From positions 1-31,335 of the IMG/VR virus record IMGVR_UViG_3300034375_005925: a stretch of DNA of 31,335 nt. One strand, 5' to 3'. The notes beneath the pieces are model-generated. The model had not been told where the DNA came from. It did not search any database and worked only from the letters and a program-made list of their open reading frames with translations. Within the stretch, counting starts at the first letter, position 1. The number at the start of each line of letters is the position of its first letter. This DNA comes from a virus. The translations under genes were made by a program, and so were the position numbers. Below, piece after piece: positions 25,273-31,335 of the stretch.

Positions 25273-27552
25273 TTACTTTATAATAGAGCTAACTGTGCCT
25301 GTATTATTATACCTTGCAAAGTTAACATTTATTTCTGTATCTTTTCTTTTAGCCTTAATGACGTATTTCTGGTTTGCCATGATAGCAAGACCTGAGCTTA
25401 CTGTTGCATCAAACTTGGTTCTGTTACCAATATCATAGTTAGCCCAATCCAATAATGTCCTATTAAAGTACATATTACCAGTACCTTTATCACTAAATCC
25501 TACATTGTTCTCTATATAACTTTCTATTGCTTCAGCGTGTATAGATATTACAGCTGGAGATGAGGGAATCCCCCCAAGCTCTCTTTCGGCTTTAGATAAA
25601 TCATTTCTGTGTTTGTCTGGTCTGTTTATGCTCCATTTTCTATATCCCCTGTTTTTAAGATGATACAAAAGCCTAGGCTTGTTGTTCTCTGCTAATACTG
25701 GCATTCCATAAAACACCATAGCCATAAGAACATCCTCATAAAACAGCTCTGCCGTTTGTGGTCTGTATACATACTCTAAGAAGAACATATTAGTTGGACC
25801 ATCTAAATTCATTCTAGTGTATCCATGTAAAGCACCATTAGAACCTCCACCACCAACAGTCCCAGATATATCATAAGAGTCACATCCAAAAGCACCTATG
25901 TGCTCATTGCCTGGATACTTAAATCCATTTTTATTTATAACTCTGTTTCTAAGCTCAAGAGGTGGTATCCAACTTACATAAAACCTTCCGTGCTTCTCTG
26001 GTGTCCATATAACCTCTGTATCCTTAACACCATTTTTCCAAGAGAACCCTCCTCTTTGAACCACACGCTGTCTTTGAAGGTTATCGTTAAAGTCTATCTG
26101 CTCATATATTCTAGTTAAATTAAATAGACTATTCTTTGCCTCATCCCTAAATGCATGACCCTCTGTTCTAGGAAACTGTCTATAGAACTCATTAAGTGCG
26201 TCAGAATCGTTTCTAAGGCTCTCTACTTCATTTTCCCAGTAGTCTAGTACCCCTCCATCTATAACGTCTCCATAGTGGTCTAAAACGGCTTTATTTGGCT
26301 TCCTGAAGACTGGCTGTCCGTACTGATCTAAAAACCCTTCAAAGTTCCACTCCATAGGAATAAATAAAGAGTATAATCCGCTCTTAGTCTGTCCGTTTGC
26401 ATTTCTTTGTGTTACATCAGAGTCTCTAAAGAGCTTTTTAAAAGTACCCCCACCTTTGTCTTGAGAGTTTGAAGTAGATCCCATCAGACACTTGCCTATG
26501 ATTCTTCTACCTAGCCTTAGTGTAGTTTTAGTGACACGCCAGTTGTTGAGGATATTATCGGGACGTTCCCACTTTCCAGATTCATCATGCACGAGAAGTC
26601 GTAGCTTTTCACCATCGTAGGAGTTATCTCCAGTGTTTTTCCAGTCGATGGTTGTGTCGAGTCCTGCAAGGTCGTCATCATTCTCTGTGTCTGCAATGGA
26701 CCTTCTTGTAAGCTTTGATGCTGGCACTCTGTATGCAAGCTCTGTCTTCGGTCTATCCATACCGTCTTGGATTGGCTTGAAGAAGAATGGATAGTTTGTT
26801 GAGATTGGCACGACTTTGTCTGTGAACATTTTCTTTGCATCCGCACCACTCTTGGATAGAATACCAAACCTAGCATCGGAGGTAACTGTAGCTTGGTTAA
26901 CTGTTTCTGCTGATGACATAAAGCTGAATCCTGAACGTCTGTTCTTGAGATAGCACATGCCGTAGCATCTGTCGTCTGCTTTACAGGCTTCCCAGAAGAT
27001 AAAAAATATTCTGTTTGATTCTCTGTATTCTGGATGCCCAACATCAATCTTTGTCCACTGTAAGTACATGTAGTGAGACCCAGTAATATAAGTAGGAAAG
27101 CCATTATTTTTAAACCAAAAACCACTCTCCCTTCTATTAAACTCATCCTCAATGTAGTCGACCCATGACTCTTTGAATGCACTCGGATACTCATTCCACT
27201 GGAAAATGGTCTTGATCCTTGACAGCTCTTTTGGATACTCAAATGGCTCCCAATATTGTTCCGAGTCTTTTTCACTTCTTTTGTGAATTTCTTTCGGTTG
27301 CAAAGGTAGTGCTATTTTTAAATTTTGCACTTCAACAACTTCACCAATTTGTCCAGATTTTGATATAACAATTACATCGTGGTCACTGTTATACCCATAG
27401 TCCCAAGCTTTCTTTTTGTTTAGCTTATCCCTAGTCTTATCATCGATATGAGAGATAACCTTACATAGCTCAAGACTTTCGTCCTCTGGACTCTGCAAAG
27501 CTTTGGAATCCTGTATCTTTTCCTTTGCCGTCTTTAGTCTGATCTTCGCCAT
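25273..27552 (-). CDS. Terminase large subunit (crAss-like), 759 aa
   Basis: DNA-packaging motor with ATPase and nuclease halves. The ATPase shows a Walker A-like KNRRSGFSF (residues 203-211), a Walker B LRLLVHDES (317-325, acidic D323/E324) and a coupling motif GSTSN (358-362). The RNase-H-like nuclease shows GAFGCDSYD (D558) and the late NYDIGNRTKFDA with D715 as candidate metal ligands. Long blocks such as SGFWFKNNGFPTYITGSHY and FWEACKADDRCYGM are those of crAss-like terminases. The start at 27552 is the only early Met and overlaps the upstream small-terminase-like gene by 83 nt in another frame. Portal follows 4 nt downstream. Confidence 0.9.
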   Translation of the reverse strand: MAKIRLKTAKEKIQDSKALQSPEDESLELCKVISHIDDKTRDKLNKKKAWDYGYNSDHDVIVISKSGQIGEVVEVQNLKIALPLQPKEIHKRSEKDSEQYWEPFEYPKELSRIKTIFQWNEYPSAFKESWVDYIEDEFNRRESGFWFKNNGFPTYITGSHYMYLQWTKIDVGHPEYRESNRIFFIFWEACKADDRCYGMCYLKNRRSGFSFMSSAETVNQATVTSDARFGILSKSGADAKKMFTDKVVPISTNYPFFFKPIQDGMDRPKTELAYRVPASKLTRRSIADTENDDDLAGLDTTIDWKNTGDNSYDGEKLRLLVHDESGKWERPDNILNNWRVTKTTLRLGRRIIGKCLMGSTSNSQDKGGGTFKKLFRDSDVTQRNANGQTKSGLYSLFIPMEWNFEGFLDQYGQPVFRKPNKAVLDHYGDVIDGGVLDYWENEVESLRNDSDALNEFYRQFPRTEGHAFRDEAKNSLFNLTRIYEQIDFNDNLQRQRVVQRGGFSWKNGVKDTEVIWTPEKHGRFYVSWIPPLELRNRVINKNGFKYPGNEHIGAFGCDSYDISGTVGGGGSNGALHGYTRMNLDGPTNMFFLEYVYRPQTAELFYEDVLMAMVFYGMPVLAENNKPRLLYHLKNRGYRKWSINRPDKHRNDLSKAERELGGIPSSPAVISIHAEAIESYIENNVGFSDKGTGNMYFNRTLLDWANYDIGNRTKFDATVSSGLAIMANQKYVIKAKRKDTEINVNFARYNNTGTVSSIIK

Positions 27553-27784
27553 TAAGCTTTTCTCTTTCGTTTTCTATCCTTTGAAGTATTTCAAAAGCAT
27601 CAAATATCGCAAGCTTTTTAGTTGCTGCAGCATTCTTTAATCTATCAGCAGCTAAGTCATCATCAGGCTTTCCTGTAATAATCTTTTCTTGCGCTACTTT
27701 TATTAGTTCTTCTACAGCCCTTTCACCTGCTTCTATAACTCTGTTTATAGTCTCAACTACTTTGTTTTCATTATCTCGTTCCAT
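27470..27784 (-). CDS. Putative terminase small subunit-like protein, 104 aa
   Basis: Small, charged, helical protein immediately before the large terminase, where a DNA-recognition small subunit is expected. Residues about 12-75 contain the helical block EELIKVAQEKIITGKPDDDL then AADRLKNAAATKKLAIFDAF, which I recognise as conserved next to crAss-type terminases. The last 25 residues are Lys/Gly/Asp-rich and probably disordered, and are encoded in the 83-nt overlap with the large terminase. No classic helix-turn-helix is obvious by eye, so the name is by position. It also overlaps the upstream lipoprotein gene by 28 nt. Confidence 0.5.
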   Translation of the reverse strand: MERDNENKVVETINRVIEAGERAVEELIKVAQEKIITGKPDDDLAADRLKNAAATKKLAIFDAFEILQRIENEREKLNGEDQTKDGKGKDTGFQSFAESRGRKS

Positions 27785-27939
27785 AGTGCTTGCGCTAATC
27801 TAACTTCATGTTTATTTTCTATGCAAATATCTTTAGTCAGATCTTCAAACCTCTTCTTGTTCAATTGAATTACTTGTTGTTGTGTTCCACAGCTTGCCAT
27901 CAATAAAAGGCTTGCCGTTAATGTAATGATTGTCTTCAT
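27757..27939 (-). CDS. Small lipoprotein (possible outer-membrane spanin-like), 60 aa
   Basis: A lipoprotein signal is clear: Lys near the start, hydrophobic ITLTASLLLMAS, then Cys17 as the lipidation site, leaving a mature chain of about 44 residues. The mature part is charged and helical, without the Pro-richness of classic Rz1. The gene lies partly inside the upstream frame (95-nt overlap) and overlaps the next gene by 28 nt, the sort of nesting seen in Rz/Rz1 spanin pairs. However, the overlapping upstream protein lacks a membrane segment, so a standard spanin pair is not supported. Its leader is A-rich with CAAA repeats, a favourable context in Bacteroidetes. Confidence 0.55.
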   Translation of the reverse strand: MKTIITLTASLLLMASCGTQQQVIQLNKKRFEDLTKDICIENKHEVRLAQALWNEIMKTK

Positions 27940-28060
27940 GTTGTTTGTTTGTTTGTGCCATAAGAATGGCGTTGGTTAGTTTGTCGATACTCTTACGTAT
28001 CTCCTTTAGTTCGTTTCGAAGTCCGTTAGACTTCACATTTATTGTGTCTTTACCACTCAT
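27845..28060 (-). CDS. Small hypothetical protein, 71 aa
   Basis: Starts directly after the TAA of the preceding gene, which argues for a real gene. The N-terminal half is a charged helix (LRNELKEIRKSIDKLTNAIL) likely to form a coiled coil. The C-terminal half is polar (YINGKPFIDGKLW). There is no signal peptide, membrane segment or Cys. The 3' part overlaps the lipoprotein gene by 95 nt. I do not recognise the family. Confidence 0.5.
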   Translation of the reverse strand: MSGKDTINVKSNGLRNELKEIRKSIDKLTNAILMAQTNKQHEDNHYINGKPFIDGKLWNTTTSNSIEQEEV

Positions 28061-28606
28061 TTAATTAAATTTTATACAAATATCATTATGATTCATTCTG
28101 TAGACTTTTTGATTGTCTATAGTAAACTCATACTCTGAGTTTTTTGTAAACCCTATTTTTTCTCCCTCATCAAATACAGAGCTATGCTTTACAATTCCCA
28201 CATGCTCCTCTTCTTTCTTGTCCGATCTATAAATTTCACTGTCTTGATTATGATCGATAGGAGAAATGAAACAGTAATTTTTTGTAGTTTTCCACCCCTT
28301 GTCATCCTTGTACATATATATTCTTTGAGGATTAACTAAATACTCTCCATCCCTAAAGAACTCGTTACTCTTTCTTTTCTTACCCTTGGCGTCTAAGTAT
28401 GTTCTAAACACATTGTGATGAACAACTACTAGGCTACCAAGTGGTATCTCTCCACCCTTCGGCACCGCACACACAACTCCCAGCCTGTTCACATAACTGG
28501 CATCCTCTATTGAAGTGTTTATCGTGAACTCTTGATCCGCTATTGTTTTTGTGTTGTTGTACTCTTTCCCGAATGGCTTTATTAAATAATCCCATCTTGG
28601 TGTCAT
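28061..28606 (-). CDS. Conserved protein with possible GroES-like halves, 181 aa
   Basis: The first half has VNRLGVVCAVPKGGEIPLGS (residues 39-58) followed by a strand LVVVHHNVF, and a later YCFISPI strand. The second half has EHVGIVKHSS (135-143), then EGEKIGFTKNSEYEFTIDNQ and VYRMNHNDICIKF to the end. The pattern of a GIV/GVV strand, G-x-x-V/I strand, turn and closing N/S-D-I is that of GroES-type co-chaperonin barrels, so two half-barrels are possible. This is fold reasoning by eye, not a search. The gene shares ATGA with the upstream gene and abuts the downstream one, within the cluster leading to the terminase. If GroES-like, it may work with host GroEL on capsid folding. Confidence 0.4.
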   Translation of the reverse strand: MTPRWDYLIKPFGKEYNNTKTIADQEFTINTSIEDASYVNRLGVVCAVPKGGEIPLGSLVVVHHNVFRTYLDAKGKKRKSNEFFRDGEYLVNPQRIYMYKDDKGWKTTKNYCFISPIDHNQDSEIYRSDKKEEEHVGIVKHSSVFDEGEKIGFTKNSEYEFTIDNQKVYRMNHNDICIKFN

Positions 28607-28821
28607 ATTAAATTTATATTGTATTCTACTACTATTGGAATGTCTTTAAACTCTTTCCATTTTACAGACTCTTCGTTTTTCTTGACCCAAACACTGAATC
28701 CTTCTTGCTCTTGAGCTATATCACTTATTGTGTATGATCCCCCTAGAACCTCTTGATTAACTATGTAGTGCATAGCATTCTTGTAGTCTGCTCCAACTGA
28801 AATCTTTCTAATATAATTCAT
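28603..28821 (-). CDS. Conserved hypothetical protein, 72 aa
   Basis: Small soluble protein. The opening (MNYIRKISVGADYKNAMHYI, then VNQEVLGGSYTISDI) and the close (VKWKEFKDIPIVVEYNINLI) are a pattern I have met in aquatic phages near packaging genes, but no function is known to me. It is mixed alpha/beta and has no signal peptide. It shares one base with the upstream gene and overlaps the downstream start as ATGA, so all three are probably translated as a unit. Confidence 0.6.
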   Translation of the reverse strand: MNYIRKISVGADYKNAMHYIVNQEVLGGSYTISDIAQEQEGFSVWVKKNEESVKWKEFKDIPIVVEYNINLI

Positions 28822-29117
28822 TACATTTTATTTTTATCACTAAAGTTAGTGATTTTAACTATCTTACCCATATCATAGTGTATGGTTTGTTCTACAAAAC
28901 CATTTGGTTTATAGACCACAAACATACCGTGATTAATAAGTTTATCCCCTACAGCGATAACATACCCTTCAACCACAGGCTTCCCATTAGAATAAAGAAC
29001 CATTTTAAGCTCTTTAGTTGGGGACTTGACTATATGCTTGTCGTTTTCTTGAGAAAACCCAACTTGAAAAGTTAAGAATGCAAATATGCTTAGTATGTAT
29101 ATCTTCAATTGTTCCAT
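28821..29117 (-). CDS. Secreted MORN/YwqK-like small protein, 98 aa
   Basis: A Sec signal peptide is visible: hydrophobic IYILSIFAFLTFQVG (residues 6-20), then FSQ with likely cleavage near residue 22, a typical Bacteroidetes ending. The mature part contains one or two beta-hairpin units of the type NGKPVVEGYV ... NHGMFVVYKPNGFVEQTIHYDMGK, resembling MORN or YwqK-like repeats common in Bacteroidetes exported proteins. A periplasmic or outer-membrane site is predicted, unusual among structural genes. It could act in host-envelope modification or superinfection exclusion, but that is speculation. It lies 3 nt from the tail-fibre stop and shares one base with the next gene. Confidence 0.6.
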   Translation of the reverse strand: MEQLKIYILSIFAFLTFQVGFSQENDKHIVKSPTKELKMVLYSNGKPVVEGYVIAVGDKLINHGMFVVYKPNGFVEQTIHYDMGKIVKITNFSDKNKM

Positions 29118-29120
29118 TGT

Positions 29121-31335
29121 TTATGCTATTGCTAAATAGATATAGACATCATTATTTGTATTAACGTTTCCACCCGTTCCGACTACAGTAAATCCGTTAG
29201 CATCGAAGTTTATTCGCTCTCCTGTTCCTGAATCTTCTGCTGCACTTGAATTAGCTCTTAAATGTGTTGTGGATGGGTTTGTAGTCGTTGGTGGCTTACT
29301 GTGTATTATCCAATTTCCACCTTGAGTAGAATCCTTTATCATCACAAATCTAGGAGAAAACCCTGTTGTGACTGCATTACCTGTTAAACCTGTCCCTGTA
29401 TAACTCCCCACCTTTTGATAACCCGTTATAGATGTGAAGCAGTAGGCGATGTAAGTTCTACCATTTGTATTAGCATCACTATATGTATTATTTAAGGTAA
29501 AGGTGGTTGCACTTGTTCCAAACCAAGAAGCCGATTGATTTCCTGATGTGGAATTTAAGTACATATATTTGCCTGTACCTGATGCAGAATTATATACAAT
29601 CCAATTTGTAGTATTAGTTGTACTTTTTATAATTACCAAGTCAGGTGCTGAAGAAAGTCCGTGTCCTATTGTTGAGCCACTTGTTCCATTACTTGTATAC
29701 TTTACAATACTAAAACCTGCTGCATCGTTTACTGAAACTGTACTATCTATAGTACCCTCTGTGTTTATCTGTGGGAGGTTGTCATCGTGGTCTCCTGCTT
29801 TAAATGCAAATGCTACGTAATTATTTCCTGAAAGATTATTATTTATGGTGTCTATAGTAAAACCATCATTATTTAAAGTAAAATATCCTGAAGAACTTTG
29901 TGCAATAGTTAAGTTGGGATATAATATTCTACCCCCGTTATCTCTAATAGAATCTATTAAAAACCAATTTTCTCCTGAAGAGCCTCTATTTTTTCCAAAT
30001 ACCATATCAGGCTTAAAATCTACATCTACTTGACGGTTTGTAATACCATTCCCTGTATAAGTGACAACGTCAAAGCTATTCTCTACTGTTGGAGTAGTAG
30101 TGTCAGGGTCTGCTGCTATTGCAAGGTAGATGTAATTATTACCATTTGTACTCCATCTTCCATTATTTATTTTAAACCCATTAGCAAGAAATGACGGTAT
30201 ATTTGATTCTGTTGCTTCTGCCCCACTTGTATTAGCATATAATTCATTATTATTTCTTTTATTATCTACAATAACCCAATTTTGAGAGCCATTAGAATTT
30301 TTTATAAGTAAAAACGCAGGTTCAAATCCTGTTTCAATCATATTACTACCCCCATTTCCTGTATAGCTACCGACTTTCTGAAACCCATCTACTGAATGGA
30401 AGCAGTAGCTGATAGTCGTGTGTGCCGAACCACTTGTAGCTAAACCTATAATAGTGCTTGATGTTGGGGTGAAAAGTGCAGATTCAGAAGCAGCAGTAGT
30501 ATTAAGCCTTAATTGGTCAGGACTACCATCAATAAAATTGTATTTGACATACCAATCATCAGTTGCATCAGTTCTTTTTACAATTACCATTTCAGGAGCA
30601 GAACTTAATCCGTGACCTACTGTAAGACTACTTTCTCCCGAAGCAAAACTTGTCTCCACAATACTAAACCCTGCATCTTGATTAGCCTTTACAGTAGAAG
30701 TAATACTACCGTCTGTGTTAGATGCTGCTGCATCAGTTCCTGCATTGAAGCACCAAGCTGCGTATGAGCCATCTCCTGAATACGTTCCTCCATTTGGTCC
30801 ATTAATTTCATAATCTCCTGCACTTGTATCTTTTACAGTAAATCCATTAGAATCAAAAGAAGTTACCCCTTTATCTACTGAAGTCCTGTCTATTTCAGCA
30901 TATGTCGTACTTGACGATATTTGTTTGTGTACACCTCTTATAGAATCAAATAGTAAGTGATTTGCTGCACTTCCTGTTCTTTGCTTTATCCAAATTAGGT
31001 CAGGACTAAAATTTGTAGCCTCTTGGTAAGTTACGTTAGTAGCAGTACCGTCATAAGCGTAGGTTACGTTTGTTGCTGTTCCATCGTATAGTTGTTGTTC
31101 ATCTCTTGCATCACCATTAAATTTGTAGTATGCCTCTAAATTATCTGTTGGAATAGACGCAGTTGTATTGTTGTATAAATACCCTACTTCTTCTGAAGTT
31201 AATACGTCTGAATATATTCTTACATCGTCTATTTTGCCATCCCAATTATAATTTCCTGCGGAACCTGTAAATCTGTCTCCTATTAATGTACCTGCACCTA
31301 CTGAACTTGTATTAGCAACAGTTTCTTGGTCGGCT
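29121..31335 (-). CDS. LamG plus repeat-domain tail fibre protein (5' partial)
   Basis: The frame is open to the right edge, giving at least 737 residues; the true start is outside. The first visible part ends a LamG-like (concanavalin-fold) domain: GKIDDVRIYSDVLTSEEVGYL. Then come six repeats of a fibre unit with the pattern (F/Y)-x-V-x-x-Y-x-G-(N/T)-G ... F-x-P-D/R-x-V-x-I-K-x-x, for example NFSPDLIWIKQRTGSAANHL, GHGLSSAPEMVIVKRT and TGFSPRFVMIKDST. Each unit ends in a strand such as NYIYLAIAADP or SYAAWCFNAGT. Such units are frequent in fibres of aquatic phages. A carbohydrate-binding, host-recognition role is inferred. A Met-like GTG at 30659 is internal (it reads SIV-ETSF) and not a start. 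Confidence 0.75.
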   Translation of the reverse strand, partial: ADQETVANTSSVGAGTLIGDRFTGSAGNYNWDGKIDDVRIYSDVLTSEEVGYLYNNTTASIPTDNLEAYYKFNGDARDEQQLYDGTATNVTYAYDGTATNVTYQEATNFSPDLIWIKQRTGSAANHLLFDSIRGVHKQISSSTTYAEIDRTSVDKGVTSFDSNGFTVKDTSAGDYEINGPNGGTYSGDGSYAAWCFNAGTDAAASNTDGSITSTVKANQDAGFSIVETSFASGESSLTVGHGLSSAPEMVIVKRTDATDDWYVKYNFIDGSPDQLRLNTTAASESALFTPTSSTIIGLATSGSAHTTISYCFHSVDGFQKVGSYTGNGGSNMIETGFEPAFLLIKNSNGSQNWVIVDNKRNNNELYANTSGAEATESNIPSFLANGFKINNGRWSTNGNNYIYLAIAADPDTTTPTVENSFDVVTYTGNGITNRQVDVDFKPDMVFGKNRGSSGENWFLIDSIRDNGGRILYPNLTIAQSSSGYFTLNNDGFTIDTINNNLSGNNYVAFAFKAGDHDDNLPQINTEGTIDSTVSVNDAAGFSIVKYTSNGTSGSTIGHGLSSAPDLVIIKSTTNTTNWIVYNSASGTGKYMYLNSTSGNQSASWFGTSATTFTLNNTYSDANTNGRTYIAYCFTSITGYQKVGSYTGTGLTGNAVTTGFSPRFVMIKDSTQGGNWIIHSKPPTTTNPSTTHLRANSSAAEDSGTGERINFDANGFTVVGTGGNVNTNNDVYIYLAIA
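31023..31088 (-). repeat. 33-bp tandem duplication in fibre linker
   Basis: Two adjacent units encode YDGTATNVTYA and YDGTATNVTYQ between the LamG-like domain and the first fibre repeat. Copies differ at several third codon positions, so the duplication is not recent, or its DNA has been selected to diverge. Confidence 0.8.

Noticed and set aside
26517-27275. 252-residue open frame inside the terminase gene, same strand
   Set aside because: It is an out-of-frame shadow of the terminase, whose frame carries the conserved ATPase motifs.
27757-28060. Classic Rz/Rz1 spanin pair
   Set aside because: The lipoprotein fits Rz1 by place and lipobox, but the overlapping partner has no membrane segment, so the pair is left as a possibility only.

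Overview
This window is the late (virion) half of a tailed-phage genome from the crAss-like group (order Crassvirales), plus one gene end from the opposite-strand module. The assignment rests on the terminase, portal, major capsid and neck/muzzle protein sequences, whose long blocks I recognise as crAss-type. This is recognition from memory; no database search was run. The host looks like a marine or freshwater Bacteroidetes (flavobacterial) cell. The DNA is AT-rich, starts are preceded by A/T-rich leaders without Shine-Dalgarno sequences, a signal peptide ends in the Bacteroidetes-style FSQ, and TAnnTTTG-type -7 elements occur.

Layout: almost everything is on the minus strand, so the late operon reads from right to left. 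From the right edge: a 5'-truncated LamG plus repeat tail-fibre protein (31335-29121); small accessory genes, namely a secreted MORN-like protein, an unknown, a possible GroES-like protein, and a nest of overlapping small genes including a lipoprotein (29117-27757); a small-terminase-like protein, the large terminase, portal, VQE-repeat scaffold and major capsid protein (27784-20277); a conserved head protein and two neck/ring proteins (20214-17835); a very large muzzle-type protein with a C-terminal array of thrombospondin-type-3 calcium loops (17835-12598); a 1195-aa propeller-like fibre (12587-9000); a 315-aa protein that looks like the detached C-terminal half of the muzzle (8986-8039); a GNAT-like protein (8018-7608); and three internal/cargo proteins ending with a 1637-aa ejection-type protein (7617-502). 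At the far left, a plus-strand T7-endonuclease-I-like nuclease (partial) converges on this operon.

The convergent gap (291-501) holds a plus-strand terminator, a Bacteroidetes-type promoter with a palindrome in its spacer, and three successive hairpins ending in a bidirectional terminator. Together these suggest an undescribed small RNA of about 100 nt. Two further strong terminators follow the capsid gene and the next gene, and probably set the excess of these products over the tail proteins.

The most unusual points are the calcium-loop array fused to the muzzle protein, the apparent splitting of the muzzle by an inserted fibre gene, the small-RNA candidate, and the four-gene overlapping nest upstream of the terminase. 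No tRNA, CRISPR array, integrase, transposon or lysin was seen.
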